A DNA stretch of 19,957 nt from Flavobacteriales bacterium UBA3442 (GTDB taxonomy: Bacteria; Bacteroidota; Bacteroidia; Flavobacteriales; Schleiferiaceae). The stretch lies in assembly GCA_002378565.1 (NCBI GenBank), contig DFSH01000044.1, positions 110,479 through 130,435 on the forward strand. Reading direction: 5' to 3'. This document shows positions 9,547 through 17,989 of this stretch, piece after piece (positions within the stretch are counted from its first letter, which is position 1; each line of letters opens with the position of its first letter). The notes under the pieces are model-generated. The model had not been told where the DNA came from and searched no databases. It worked only from the letters and a program-made list of their open reading frames with translations. The position numbers and the translations under genes are program-made.

Positions 9547-10065
9547 TTAACCGTTGAATACTTTACTGATAGAGATGCCACGCGAGCGAGCAACTTGGTG
9601 CGCATCGCGCATCTTGTGCAAGGCATCGAATGTTGCTTTAACTAGGTTGTGTGGATTGGATGAACCCTTGGATTTCGCCAAGACATCATGCACACCAACA
9701 CACTCAAGCACTGCGCGCATAGCGCCACCAGCAATCACTCCGGTACCGGAAGATGCAGGGCGCAAGAATACACGAGCTCCACCAAATTTACCGTCTTGCT
9801 CATGTGGCAAGGTGCTTTTGATGATAGGAAAGCGGAACAAATTCTTCTTTGCATCATCAATGCCTTTGGTTATAGCTTCAGAAACTTCCTTGCTTTTCCC
9901 CAATCCATAGCCACCAATGCCATTCTCGTCTCCAACAACTACAATAGCTGTGAAACCGAATGAACGACCACCTTTGGTTGCTTTTGTGACGCGTTGAATA
10001 CCGACCAATTTGTCGACCAACTCCAAGCCACTTGGCTTAATTTTACGTGTAGTAATACCTTTCAT
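9547..10065 (-). CDS. rpsE: 30S ribosomal protein S5
   Basis: Small-subunit protein at the mRNA entrance, involved in decoding accuracy and mRNA unwinding. The 172-residue chain has the double-stranded RNA-binding-like domain (about 10-75) with the signature [20 protein letters not shown] and [10 protein letters not shown], followed by the C-terminal domain with [19 protein letters not shown] and [21 protein letters not shown]. The start [19 protein letters not shown] is consistent with Bacteroidota S5. It follows rplR by 7 bases and precedes rpmD by 9. An ATTGA pentamer lies 3 bases before the ATG. Confidence 0.98.
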   Translation of the reverse strand: MKGITTRKIKPSGLELVDKLVGIQRVTKATKGGRSFGFTAIVVVGDENGIGGYGLGKSKEVSEAITKGIDDAKKNLFRFPIIKSTLPHEQDGKFGGARVFLRPASSGTGVIAGGAMRAVLECVGVHDVLAKSKGSSNPHNLVKATFDALHKMRDAHQVARSRGISISKVFNG

Positions 10066-10072
10066 AACTCAA

Positions 10073-10417
10073 TTAAAATTTCAAACCGCCTTCACGAGCG
10101 CCTTCAGCTAGTGCTTTGACGCGACCATGGTAGAGAAAACCACCGCGATCAAATGATACTGTTTCAATGCCTTTGCCTTTTGCAACTTCAGCCAGCTTCA
10201 TGCCAACTTGCTTTGCAACATCCGTCTTATTGCCTTCAAATCCCAACTTCAATGAAGCAGCAGTGGCCAGTGTTTTGCCATTGACATCATCAATGATTTG
10301 TGCATAGATTTCCTTGTTACTTCGGAATACCGCAAGACGAGGGCGATCCGCTGTGCCATTGACCACCTTGCGAACACGCAGGTGTATACGTTGACGTTTT
10401 GTTATTGCTTTTTTCAT
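10073..10417 (-). CDS. rplR: 50S ribosomal protein L18
   Basis: Binds 5S rRNA with L5 and L25 in the central protuberance. The 114-residue chain shows [20 protein letters not shown] near residue 26, a Lys/Arg-rich N-terminal arm for RNA contact, and the C-terminal signature [20 protein letters not shown]. Length matches the family. It lies between rplF (12-base gap) and rpsE (7-base gap), the standard spc order. Confidence 0.98.
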   Translation of the reverse strand: MKKAITKRQRIHLRVRKVVNGTADRPRLAVFRSNKEIYAQIIDDVNGKTLATAASLKLGFEGNKTDVAKQVGMKLAEVAKGKGIETVSFDRGGFLYHGRVKALAEGAREGGLKF

Positions 10418-10429
10418 GCTTTCTATGAA

Positions 10430-10987
10430 TTATGCTTTACCACTTGCAGATTTACCAGCTTTCTTGCGAACGATCTCGCCCATGTAGCGAACACCTTTTC
10501 CTTTGTATGGTTCAGGCTTACGGAAACTGCGAATTTTTGATGCAACCATGCCAACCAAATGCTTGTCATGAGACGTTAAAATGATTCTGGGTGCCTTACC
10601 CTTAACCATTTCTGTGCTAACCTTACAATCTTCTGGCACACGTACCATGATGTTGTGAGAGTATCCCAATGAAAGGTCCAATACTTGGCCTTGATTGCTT
10701 GCGCGGAAACCCACACCAATCAATTCCAATGTTTTGGTGTAACCTTCAGTGACCCCGATAACCATGTTGGCTAACAAAGCGCGCGTCAGACCGTGCATGG
10801 CACGGTCCGTTCGACTGTCAGATGGCCGGTTGACCAAAATGACATTCTCTTCTTGTGAAACGGTGATACCGCCTACAATGGCTTGGGTCAAAGTGCCCAA
10901 TTTTCCACTAATTGTAACCATGCCATTGGCGATGTTTACTTCTACGCCGGGAGGCACAGTGATGGGAGCTTTTCCTATTCTTGACAT
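10430..10987 (-). CDS. rplF: 50S ribosomal protein L6
   Basis: Large-subunit protein near the sarcin-ricin loop and the factor-binding site. The 185-residue chain begins MSRIGKAPITVPPGVEV, contains the two repeated L6 domains (about 1-80 and 81-170), and has the C-terminal signature EPYKGKGVRYMGEIVRKKAGK (residues 158-178 or so). The final residues are a short Lys/Ser/Ala tail. It follows rpsH by 11 bases and precedes rplR by 12. The ATTGA pentamer lies 3 bases before the ATG. Confidence 0.98.
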   Translation of the reverse strand: MSRIGKAPITVPPGVEVNIANGMVTISGKLGTLTQAIVGGITVSQEENVILVNRPSDSRTDRAMHGLTRALLANMVIGVTEGYTKTLELIGVGFRASNQGQVLDLSLGYSHNIMVRVPEDCKVSTEMVKGKAPRIILTSHDKHLVGMVASKIRSFRKPEPYKGKGVRYMGEIVRKKAGKSASGKA

Positions 10988-10998
10988 CTTTCAATAAC

Positions 10999-11397
10999 TT
11001 AATAAACGAAACAAAGAATTTCACCACCAATGCTAAGTGCACGGGCAGCTTTATCTGTCATCACACCCTGAGATGTAGTTACAATCGCAACGCCTAATCC
11101 GTTTTTCACGCGGGGAAGGTCATTGTGGTTTTTGTAGGTTCGTAGACCTGGGCGCGAAATGCGCTTCAAGCCACGAATCACGGGCTGCTTGGTCATGCTG
11201 TCATACTTAAGAGCAACTTTCAAGGTGCCCTGAGGGCCTGTAGCATCAACTTTATAACCGCGGATGAATCCTTGCTCTTCAAGGATTTTAGCAATTTCAA
11301 CTTTGACGTTACTGGACGGAAGTTCAACAACGGTGTGACGAGCTTGTGCACCATTGCGCAAGCGGGTAAGAAAATCGGAGATTGGATCTGAATGCAT
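10999..11397 (-). CDS. rpsH: 30S ribosomal protein S8
   Basis: Primary 16S rRNA-binding protein of the central domain; in E. coli it also represses the spc operon. The 132-residue chain starts MHSDPISDFLTRLRNGAQAR and ends with the family motif TSQGVMTDKAARALSIGGE followed by ILCFVY. Normal length. It follows rpsN by 23 bases, one of the two largest gaps in the ribosomal block, and precedes rplF by 11. No promoter match is visible in the gap. Confidence 0.98.
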   Translation of the reverse strand: MHSDPISDFLTRLRNGAQARHTVVELPSSNVKVEIAKILEEQGFIRGYKVDATGPQGTLKVALKYDSMTKQPVIRGLKRISRPGLRTYKNHNDLPRVKNGLGVAIVTTSQGVMTDKAARALSIGGEILCFVY

Positions 11398-11420
11398 AAT
11401 TTCTTCTTGTTATAGCTTTT

Positions 11421-11690
11421 TTAGAAGCTGCTCTTTTTCACCCCTGGGATCAAGCCCTTGAGGGCCATCTCACGGAAGGTGACACGGGAAAGGCCAAATT
11501 GGCGCATATAGCCACGAGGGCGACCAGTGAGTTTGCAACGGTTGTGTAAACGAACAGGAGATGCGTTTTTTGGGAGTCTCTGCAAGCCAGCAAAATCGCC
11601 AGCTTCTTTAAGTGCCTTGCGCTTTTCAGCATACTTGGCAACAGTTGCCTCGCGTTTGCGCTCGCGCGCTTTCATTGATTCTTTTGCCAT
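11421..11690 (-). CDS. rpsN: 30S ribosomal protein S14 (zinc-free long form)
   Basis: Small-subunit head protein needed for late assembly. The 89-residue length and the absence of the CxxC...CxxC zinc site (only Cys52 is present) mark the zinc-independent long form. Family signatures are [20 protein letters not shown] and [17 protein letters not shown], ending in [10 protein letters not shown]. It lies between rplE (3-base gap) and rpsH (23-base gap). With S4 and L36 it makes three zinc-free ribosomal proteins in the window. Confidence 0.98.
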   Translation of the reverse strand: MAKESMKARERKREATVAKYAEKRKALKEAGDFAGLQRLPKNASPVRLHNRCKLTGRPRGYMRQFGLSRVTFREMALKGLIPGVKKSSF

Positions 11691-11693
11691 GTC

Positions 11694-12233
11694 TTACTTT
11701 TTAAGGGGCATTCCAAATGCTTTCAAAAGCGCCTTGCTTTCTTTATCTGTATTGGCATTGGTCACAAATGTGATATCCATACCAGCAATGCGGTTCACCT
11801 TGTCGATTTCAATCTCAGGGAAAATGATTTGCTCTTTGATGCCCATGGTCAAGTTACCTCGTCCATCAAAACCTTGCTTGACACCTTGGAAGTCACGAAC
11901 ACGTGGCAAGGCAGAAACAAACAGTCGCTCCATGAATTCATACATGCGCTCACCACGCAAGGTGACACGGGCGCCGATTGGCATGCCTTTACGCAATTTG
12001 AAATTGGACACGTCTTTCTTAGACTTGGTCATGACAGCCATTTGGCCAGCAATTATTGTCATTTCCTCAACGGCATACTGAACGAGTTTCTTGTCAGAAA
12101 CTGCAGCACCGACACCTTGACTTAGAACAATTTTCTCTAGACGAGGAACTTGCATCTTATTGGTGTAGCCAAATTCCTCCATCAATGCAGGAACGACTTT
12201 CTCTTTGTAGTTTTTCTTGAGTGTAGGTTCCAT
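11694..12233 (-). CDS. rplE: 50S ribosomal protein L5
   Basis: Binds 5S rRNA and forms an intersubunit bridge with S13. The 179-residue chain has [20 protein letters not shown] near residue 20, [28 protein letters not shown] and the C-terminal [20 protein letters not shown]. The normal length of L5 is matched. Its ATG overlaps the rplX stop in the sequence TAATG (12235-12231), so translation is probably coupled by re-initiation. It precedes rpsN by 3 bases. Confidence 0.98.
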   Translation of the reverse strand: MEPTLKKNYKEKVVPALMEEFGYTNKMQVPRLEKIVLSQGVGAAVSDKKLVQYAVEEMTIIAGQMAVMTKSKKDVSNFKLRKGMPIGARVTLRGERMYEFMERLFVSALPRVRDFQGVKQGFDGRGNLTMGIKEQIIFPEIEIDKVNRIAGMDITFVTNANTDKESKALLKAFGMPLKK

Positions 12234-12544
12234 TACTTAATGATATCACCGGTTTTCTTAGCGTAACGAACAACCTTACCATCCTCAATCCGGCGACCCA
12301 CACGTGTGGCTTGGTCACCGATCATGAGCATCAAGTTAGACAAGTGAATGGGAGCTTCCATTTTCACAATGCCACCTTGAGGGCTAGTTGCTGAAGGTTT
12401 TTGATGCTTGGTAACCAAGTTCAAACCTTCAATGACAGCGCGATGCTGCTTAGGGATCATGCGGATCACACGGCCACTCTGGCCCTTCGCAGTACCTGCG
12501 ATGACCATGACGGTGTCTCCTGTTTTGATGTGGAATTTTGCCAT
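12233..12544 (-). CDS. rplX: 50S ribosomal protein L24
   Basis: Assembly-initiating large-subunit protein with a KOW domain. The 103-residue chain has [20 protein letters not shown] and [20 protein letters not shown] at the N-terminus (KOW motif about 7-34), then the L24-specific segment with [17 protein letters not shown]. It follows rplN by 12 bases, and its stop overlaps the rplE start (TAATG). Confidence 0.97.
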   Translation of the reverse strand: MAKFHIKTGDTVMVIAGTAKGQSGRVIRMIPKQHRAVIEGLNLVTKHQKPSATSPQGGIVKMEAPIHLSNLMLMIGDQATRVGRRIEDGKVVRYAKKTGDIIK

Positions 12545-12556
12545 CTTAATAAATAA

Positions 12557-12925
12557 TTACAGCACTTCAGGTGCTAAAGAGACAATCTTCATGAACTGCT
12601 TGTCACGCAATTCACGAGCGACAGGACCAAATACACGAGTACCCTTCATTTGACCCGCCTCATCCAACAACACACATGCATTGTCATCAAAACGAATGTA
12701 GGATCCATCAGGGCGACGCACTTCTTTCTTGGTGCGAACGACCACTGCACGAGTAACGGTGCCTTTTTTTGTATTGCCACCTGGTGTGGCATCCTTGACA
12801 GTGACGACAATTTTGTCACCCAAACGCGCGTAGCGACGCTTGGTGCCACCTAGTACACGAATCACCAAGACTTCCTTGGCGCCAGTATTGTCCGCAACGC
12901 GGAGACGAGATTCTGTCTGTAACAT
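12557..12925 (-). CDS. rplN: 50S ribosomal protein L14
   Basis: Interface protein of the large subunit, forming bridges to 16S rRNA and a site for silencing factor RsfS. The 122-residue chain begins [20 protein letters not shown], contains the signature [20 protein letters not shown] and the acidic [20 protein letters not shown], and ends in APEVL. Exactly the length typical of the family. It is 2 bases after rpsQ and 12 before rplX. Confidence 0.98.
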   Translation of the reverse strand: MLQTESRLRVADNTGAKEVLVIRVLGGTKRRYARLGDKIVVTVKDATPGGNTKKGTVTRAVVVRTKKEVRRPDGSYIRFDDNACVLLDEAGQMKGTRVFGPVARELRDKQFMKIVSLAPEVL

Positions 12926-12927
12926 GC

Positions 12928-13188
12928 TTACTTAGCTCTTTCGATTATTTCAACAACGCGCCAGCACTTGGTGCGGCTTATTGGTCGGCTTTCCATGATG
13001 CGAACGGTATCGCCAACACCACAGTCATTAGCTTCATCATGCGCATGAAACTTTTTACTGAACGTGAGGAACTTGCCATACTTGGCATGCTTGACACGAC
13101 GAGAAACATTGACAGTCACCGTCTTGTCCATGGCGGAACTGGTGATTGTGCCAATACGCTCTTTGCGAAGATTACGTTGATTTTCCAT
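12928..13188 (-). CDS. rpsQ: 30S ribosomal protein S17
   Basis: Primary 16S rRNA-binding protein with an OB fold. The 86-residue chain shows [20 protein letters not shown] near the N-terminus, [20 protein letters not shown] and the S17 signature [17 protein letters not shown]. It lies between rpmC (8-base gap) and rplN (2-base gap), as in standard S10/spc junctions. Confidence 0.97.
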   Translation of the reverse strand: MENQRNLRKERIGTITSSAMDKTVTVNVSRRVKHAKYGKFLTFSKKFHAHDEANDCGVGDTVRIMESRPISRTKCWRVVEIIERAK

Positions 13189-13196
13189 GGTATAGA

Positions 13197-13385
13197 TTAT
13201 GCTTTACGTGTGCTTATTTCAGTAGCCATGCGAGCAACGTCCTTGCGGATAGCGCTAATCCGCATGGGATTTTCCAGTGGACTGATCCGATTCACTCGCC
13301 TCATATCAGCAAGTTCACTTTTCACTTCAGCCAGCTTGGCTTGAAGATCTTGGTCAGAGAGATTTCGAATTTCTTCGTTATTCAT
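13197..13385 (-). CDS. rpmC: 50S ribosomal protein L29
   Basis: Small helical protein at the tunnel exit, next to L23, where trigger factor and SRP bind. The 62-residue chain starts [20 protein letters not shown], forms two predicted helices and carries the family pattern [19 protein letters not shown] in the second. It is 8 bases after rplP and 8 before rpsQ, the usual order. Confidence 0.96.
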   Translation of the reverse strand: MNNEEIRNLSDQDLQAKLAEVKSELADMRRVNRISPLENPMRISAIRKDVARMATEISTRKA

Positions 13386-13393
13386 AGCTCAGA

Positions 13394-13816
13394 TTATAGC
13401 GCCTGCAAATCGCGACGTGTGACTAATTTGGTTTTAACAGGAAGCTTCTGCGCAGCTAAGCGAAGGGCTTCTTTTGCAACATCTTCAGGGACGCCATCTA
13501 GCTCAAAGAGCATGCGGCCTGGCTTGACAACAGCTGCCCAGTATTCGACATTACCCTTACCCTTACCCATACGAACCTCAAGCGGTTTCTTGGTGATAGG
13601 TTTGTCTGGGAAGATGCGAATCCACAACTGACCCTGACGCTGCATGTAGCGAGTAGCTGCAATACGAGCTGACTCAATTTGGCGAGATGTCATCCAGACA
13701 TCTTCCAGGGATTTGATGCCGTAGGATCCAAATGAAAGCTCTGTGCCACGCTGGGCATTGCCTTTCATTCGGCCTTTGAACATCTTACGGTGTTTTGTAC
13801 GCTTTGGCTGTAACAT
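13394..13816 (-). CDS. rplP: 50S ribosomal protein L16
   Basis: Late-assembling protein that organises the A-site tRNA region of the large subunit. The 140-residue chain begins [20 protein letters not shown], contains [28 protein letters not shown] and [20 protein letters not shown]. Arg82 in that last motif aligns with the arginine hydroxylated in E. coli L16. Normal length. It follows rpsC by 11 bases and precedes rpmC by 8. Confidence 0.98.
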   Translation of the reverse strand: MLQPKRTKHRKMFKGRMKGNAQRGTELSFGSYGIKSLEDVWMTSRQIESARIAATRYMQRQGQLWIRIFPDKPITKKPLEVRMGKGKGNVEYWAAVVKPGRMLFELDGVPEDVAKEALRLAAQKLPVKTKLVTRRDLQAL

Positions 13817-13827
13817 GACCTAATAGA

Positions 13828-14574
13828 TTAAGCATTACGGTTTGGGCGGTTGCGACTTGCGCCGCTGCCACGATTCTTACTAGCACCACCACCAGCACCA
13901 CCACTACCAGAACGCTTTGCAGGTCCAAGGATGTTGGATAGGTCCTTCTTGCCATAGACTTCACCTTTCATGATCCATACTTTGACGCCCAAACGGCCGT
14001 AAGTTGTATGTGCCTCAGCAAGATGGTAGTCAATATCTGCACGGAAAGTATGCAATGGGGTACGTCCTTCTTTGAATTTCATGGAGCGAGCAATCTCAGC
14101 ACCATTCAATCGGCCGCTGATCTGCACCTTGATGCCTTCAGCACCCATGCGCATGGTACTACCCATAGCCATTTTCACTGCGCGACGGAAAGACACACGG
14201 CCTTCCAATTGGCGGGCAATGGAATCAGCAACCAAGATAGCGTCCAATTCTGGGCGCTTGATCTCATGGATGTTCAATTGAACGTCCTTTTTGGTCAACT
14301 TCTTCAATTCTTCTCTGAGCTTGTCGACTTCAGTTCCGCCTTTGCCAATGATGACGCCAGGACGAGCTGTTGCAATGGTCACAGTCACCACCTTGAGCGA
14401 ACGCTCAATAACGATGCGAGACACATTGGCACGAGACAAGCGCGTGTTGATGTATTTGCGGATGGCGAAATCTTCAGCGATTTTCTCGCCAAAATTTTTG
14501 CCTCCAAACCAGTTGGATTCCCAACCACGGATATAACCTAAGCGGTTACCAATTGGATTTGTTTTTTGTCCCAT
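13828..14574 (-). CDS. rpsC: 30S ribosomal protein S3 with Gly/Ser/Arg-rich tail
   Basis: Small-subunit head protein at the mRNA entry channel, with helicase activity together with S4 and S5. The 248-residue chain has an N-terminal KH domain (about 38-107) with the GKGG loop at 77-80 in [16 protein letters not shown], and a C-terminal S3 domain with [19 protein letters not shown] and [17 protein letters not shown]. Residues 217-248 are a low-complexity Gly/Ser/Arg/Asn tail not present in E. coli S3, probably disordered and RNA-facing. Its ATG overlaps the rplV stop (TAATG, 14576-14572). Confidence 0.98.
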   Translation of the reverse strand: MGQKTNPIGNRLGYIRGWESNWFGGKNFGEKIAEDFAIRKYINTRLSRANVSRIVIERSLKVVTVTIATARPGVIIGKGGTEVDKLREELKKLTKKDVQLNIHEIKRPELDAILVADSIARQLEGRVSFRRAVKMAMGSTMRMGAEGIKVQISGRLNGAEIARSMKFKEGRTPLHTFRADIDYHLAEAHTTYGRLGVKVWIMKGEVYGKKDLSNILGPAKRSGSGGAGGGASKNRGSGASRNRPNRNA

Positions 14575-15011
14575 TATTTGGCGTCATTTACTTCGTTGGA
14601 CGATGTGGTGTCTAAAGATTGATCAGCTGATACAATCATGGTTACATGATTGGAACGCTTGCGGATGCGGTGAGCGCGACCCTGTGGTGCAGGGCGAATG
14701 CGCTTGAGCATGCGGGCAGAAGCCACTTCAATCTTTGAAACAACCAAGGTTGTTCCCTCAACTGTTGATTCTTCATTCTTGGTTTCCCACACATTCAGTG
14801 CAGACAACAAAAGTGTTTCTAAGCGACCAGAAGCCTCTTTAGAACTGTGCTTCAATACATACAATGCCTTCGTGACTTCCATGCCGCGAATTAGATCTGC
14901 CATCAAGCGCATCTTTCGAGGCGATGTAGGGCAGTTGCGAAGGTGCACCATGGCAACTTTTTTCTTAGCAGCCTTGATGGCTTCTGAACGATTTTTCTTT
15001 CTTGATCCCAT
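14574..15011 (-). CDS. rplV: 50S ribosomal protein L22
   Basis: Lines the exit tunnel with L4 through a long beta hairpin. The 145-residue chain is longer than E. coli L22 (110) because of a basic N-terminal stretch and an acidic/polar C-terminal tail (about 129-145). The core shows [30 protein letters not shown] and the tunnel-hairpin/closing signature [16 protein letters not shown]. It follows rpsS by 6 bases; its stop overlaps the rpsC start (TAATG). Confidence 0.97.
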   Translation of the reverse strand: MGSRKKNRSEAIKAAKKKVAMVHLRNCPTSPRKMRLMADLIRGMEVTKALYVLKHSSKEASGRLETLLLSALNVWETKNEESTVEGTTLVVSKIEVASARMLKRIRPAPQGRAHRIRKRSNHVTMIVSADQSLDTTSSNEVNDAK

Positions 15012-15017
15012 GACAGC

Positions 15018-15287
15018 TTATTTCTTTTTGTTTCCACCATGACCACGGAAAGTACGCGTTGGAGAAAATTCTCCCAACTTGTGACCTACCATGTTTTCAG
15101 TGACATAAACAGGAATGAAAGTCTTGCCGTTATGAACAGCAATGGTTTGACCAACAAAATCTGGACTGATCATGGAAGCGCGAGACCAAGTCTTGATGAC
15201 GGTCTTTTTATTAGCTTCTACATTGGCCACCACTCGCTTTTCAAGCTTGTAGTGAATGAATGGGCCTTTTTTAAGAGAACGTGCCAT
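15018..15287 (-). CDS. rpsS: 30S ribosomal protein S19
   Basis: Head protein that, with S13, contacts the large subunit and tRNA. The 89-residue chain begins [19 protein letters not shown] and has the signature [20 protein letters not shown] followed by [11 protein letters not shown]. Normal length and motifs. It lies 2 bases after rplB and 6 before rplV. Confidence 0.98.
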   Translation of the reverse strand: MARSLKKGPFIHYKLEKRVVANVEANKKTVIKTWSRASMISPDFVGQTIAVHNGKTFIPVYVTENMVGHKLGEFSPTRTFRGHGGNKKK

Positions 15288-15289
15288 GA

Positions 15290-16114
15290 TTACTTCTTAC
15301 GTTTTTCAATGATGTAACGATTACTCGGCTTTTTCTTTGAGCGAGTTTTAAATCCTTTTGCAGGAATGCCGTTGCGTGAACGTGGATGTCCACCAGATGC
15401 ACGGCCTTCACCACCACCCATTGGGTGATCCACTGGGTTCATTGCCACACCACGTGTGCGTGGACGACGACCCAACCAGCGGCTGCGACCAGCCTTACCT
15501 GAAACAATCTGCGCGTGATCAGAATTGGAGACAACGCCTATGGTTGCCATGCCTTCTGCAAGGATCATGCGCAATTCACCTGAAGGCATTTTGATGGTAG
15601 CATACTTGCCGTCACGGGCTGCTAACTGTGCAAATGCACCAGCGCTACGCGCAATGACACCACCTTGACCAGGGTGCAATTCAATGTTGTGAATGATGGT
15701 ACCCAACGGAATCTCAGAGATTTTCATGGCATTGCCAACCTTAGGGGCTGAACCTTCACCTGATTGAATCACTGCGCCAACCTCAAGGCCACTTGGGGCA
15801 ATGATGTAGCGCTTCTCTCCGTCTGCATAAAACAACAATGCGATGAATGCTGAACGGTTTGGATCATACTCGATGGACTTGACCGTAGCTGGAACAGCTG
15901 CCTTGTCACGTTTGAAATCGATGATGCGGTAGCGTTGCTTGGCACCTCCGCCAATGTAACGCATAGTCATCTTACCACTGTTATTCCGACCACCTGAACG
16001 GCGCTTAGCTACAGTTAAAGACTTTTCTGGCTTGCTCTCTGTCAGGTCTGCATAGTCATTGACTGTGCGAAAACGCTGTCCAGGAGTAATTGCTTTGAGT
16101 TTACGTATCGCCAT
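15290..16114 (-). CDS. rplB: 50S ribosomal protein L2
   Basis: Core large-subunit protein needed for subunit association and close to the peptidyl transferase centre. The 274-residue chain has the OB-like N-terminal domain, an SH3-like middle domain ([20 protein letters not shown] near residue 141-160) and the C-terminal signature [20 protein letters not shown]. His230 corresponds to the functionally important His229 of E. coli. The following HPH of E. coli is HPM here, which I recall as usual for Bacteroidota. It is 5 bases after rplW and 2 before rpsS. Confidence 0.98.
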   Translation of the reverse strand: MAIRKLKAITPGQRFRTVNDYADLTESKPEKSLTVAKRRSGGRNNSGKMTMRYIGGGAKQRYRIIDFKRDKAAVPATVKSIEYDPNRSAFIALLFYADGEKRYIIAPSGLEVGAVIQSGEGSAPKVGNAMKISEIPLGTIIHNIELHPGQGGVIARSAGAFAQLAARDGKYATIKMPSGELRMILAEGMATIGVVSNSDHAQIVSGKAGRSRWLGRRPRTRGVAMNPVDHPMGGGEGRASGGHPRSRNGIPAKGFKTRSKKKPSNRYIIEKRKK

Positions 16115-16119
16115 GATGC

Positions 16120-16413
16120 TTAGATATTGCCGTAAATGTCAATAGTCTCTCCACTTTGGAGATCAATGATGGCCTTCTTGTAGGAGCTGTTACGCCCAGC
16201 AAGAACACCTGCTTTGGTGTGGCGCACAACGCGCTTAGCCGGCATGATGCATGTGCGAACACTTGCAACGCTCACGCCATATACTAATTCAACAGCCTTT
16301 TTGATCTGAATCTTGTTGGCTGTCTTTTTAACCACAAAAGCATACCGGTTGCGATCTTCAACATCTGCTGAAGCTTTCTCCGAAATGAGGGGTCGAATGA
16401 TGATGTCCTCCAT
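16120..16413 (-). CDS. rplW: 50S ribosomal protein L23
   Basis: Exit-tunnel protein that docks trigger factor and SRP. The 97-residue chain begins [20 protein letters not shown], with the family pattern [20 protein letters not shown] and [19 protein letters not shown]. Normal length. Its ATG overlaps the rplD stop (TAATG, 16415-16411), and rplB follows after 5 bases. Confidence 0.97.
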   Translation of the reverse strand: MEDIIIRPLISEKASADVEDRNRYAFVVKKTANKIQIKKAVELVYGVSVASVRTCIMPAKRVVRHTKAGVLAGRNSSYKKAIIDLQSGETIDIYGNI

Positions 16414-17045
16414 TACTTTGTGATTAATGAGTTTTCAATTTTGTCTATTGCCCCTTCTGTTAGGATAAGCGTTCCAGCATTCAAAATCGCATAAGTGCTT
16501 AATTCTGACACAGTTACCACTTTAGATCCCTCAAAATTGCGGGATGACAAATATACTGCTTTATCCTGGTCTGCCAAGACAACCATGGATTTCTTCCCTT
16601 TAAGGCCTAAGGCGCTGATTACCTGACTGTAGCCCTGGGTGTTGGGGGCATCCATGCTGAACTTATCCATCACAATGATGTGAGAGTCGGCTGCCATGGT
16701 GCTCAATGCAGAGCGACGAGCCAACATCTTCAGCTTTTTATTCAATTTAAAACTGTAGCTGCGGGGACGAGGACCAAAGATGGTACCACCACCGCGGAAC
16801 AATGGAGAACGCATGCTGCCATGACGTGCACCACCAGTACCCTTTTGCTTGTGGAGTTTCTTTGTAGTTCGAGAAATTTCACCACGCTCCTTTGCCTTGG
16901 ACGTACCCTGGCGTTGGTTGGCGAGGTATTGTTTCACGTCCAAATACATGGCGTGATCACTGGGTGTAATGCCATAGACCTCCTTGCTCAATGTCGCCTT
17001 GCGACCTGAATCTTTACCCTCTTGAGTGACAATATTCACTTTCAT
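16413..17045 (-). CDS. rplD: 50S ribosomal protein L4
   Basis: Large-subunit protein whose extended loop reaches the exit tunnel; in E. coli it also represses the S10 operon. The 210-residue chain has KKLHKQKGTGGARHGSMRSP and FRGGGTIFGPRPRSYSFKLN in the tunnel loop (about 62-102), and the C-terminal globular domain with LSTYAILNAGTLILTEGAID. The start overlaps the rplC stop and the stop overlaps the rplW start, both as TAATG. The operon leader that L4 might bind is outside the window. Confidence 0.98.
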   Translation of the reverse strand: MKVNIVTQEGKDSGRKATLSKEVYGITPSDHAMYLDVKQYLANQRQGTSKAKERGEISRTTKKLHKQKGTGGARHGSMRSPLFRGGGTIFGPRPRSYSFKLNKKLKMLARRSALSTMAADSHIIVMDKFSMDAPNTQGYSQVISALGLKGKKSMVVLADQDKAVYLSSRNFEGSKVVTVSELSTYAILNAGTLILTEGAIDKIENSLITK

Positions 17046-17656
17046 TATTTCTCAACGATTACCATTGACTGCTTGGCTCCAGGAATTGATCCTTTAACCA
17101 CAATCATGCTGTGTTCAACATCTACTTTCAACACCTCAAGGTTTGTCACCTTGATGCGATCGTTGCCCATACGGCCTCCCATACGCATGCCCTTGAAGAC
17201 ACGAGATGGTGAGGAACCTGCTCCAATAGAACCCGGTGCGCGCAAACGATTGTGTTGACCGTGTGTGGCTTGACCCACACCGGCAAAGTTGTGACGCTTT
17301 ACAACGCCTTGAAAGCCTTTACCCTTGCTTGTGCCTACTACGTCAACAAAGTCACCTTCAGCGAATATGGAAACGGTGAGCTCATCGCCCAGTTTCACAT
17401 CTTCAGAGAAGCTGTCAAATTCTACGTACTTAGTTTTTGCAGAGGTTTTCGCTTTGGCAGCGTGGCCGGAGGCAGCTTGGTTAGGACGCTTAGCGTCCTT
17501 GAAACCGATCTGCACGGCGTTGTAACCATCGACATCGTCCGATTTAAGCTGAGTCACCGTACAGGGACCCAACTCAATCACAGTGCACGGGAAATTTTTC
17601 CCATCTGCACCGAAGATGCTGGTCATTCCGATTTTTTTGCCAATTAGTCCAGGCAT
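17045..17656 (-). CDS. rplC: 50S ribosomal protein L3
   Basis: Early assembly protein whose extension approaches the peptidyl transferase centre. The 203-residue chain begins [20 protein letters not shown], has [19 protein letters not shown] (109-127) and the conserved [20 protein letters not shown] near residue 143-162. The stretch [20 protein letters not shown] contains the Gln region methylated in E. coli L3. Normal length. It is 12 bases after rpsJ, and its stop overlaps the rplD ATG (TAATG, 17047-17043). Confidence 0.98.
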   Translation of the reverse strand: MPGLIGKKIGMTSIFGADGKNFPCTVIELGPCTVTQLKSDDVDGYNAVQIGFKDAKRPNQAASGHAAKAKTSAKTKYVEFDSFSEDVKLGDELTVSIFAEGDFVDVVGTSKGKGFQGVVKRHNFAGVGQATHGQHNRLRAPGSIGAGSSPSRVFKGMRMGGRMGNDRIKVTNLEVLKVDVEHSMIVVKGSIPGAKQSMVIVEK

Positions 17657-17668
17657 AATACTATGATA

Positions 17669-17974
17669 TTAAACTTTAATTTCTACTTCAACCCCACTAG
17701 GCAACTCCAACTTCATCAACGCATCAATGGTTTTGCTGGAAGAGCTATAGATATCTAACAGACGCTTGTAGTTGGATAACTCAAATTGCTCGCGAGATTT
17801 TTTGTTAACGTGCGGAGATCGCAATACCGTGTAGATACGCTTGTTTGTTGGCAATGGAATAGGCCCATTGACAACAGCACCCGTGCTCTTGACTGTTTTA
17901 ACGATTTGCTCTGCACTCCGATCGACCAAGTTGTGGTCGTAGGATTTCAGTTTGATGCGGATTTTTTGACTCAT
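17669..17974 (-). CDS. rpsJ: 30S ribosomal protein S10 (NusE)
   Basis: Small-subunit head protein that also serves as the antitermination factor NusE, pairing with NusB and linking NusG to the ribosome. The 101-residue chain begins [20 protein letters not shown] and has the signature [20 protein letters not shown] followed by [10 protein letters not shown]. Normal length. It follows fusA after 15 bases with no tuf gene between, and precedes rplC by 12 bases. Confidence 0.98.
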   Translation of the reverse strand: MSQKIRIKLKSYDHNLVDRSAEQIVKTVKSTGAVVNGPIPLPTNKRIYTVLRSPHVNKKSREQFELSNYKRLLDIYSSSSKTIDALMKLELPSGVEVEIKV

Positions 17975-17989
17975 GATTCGCTTCGGTTA

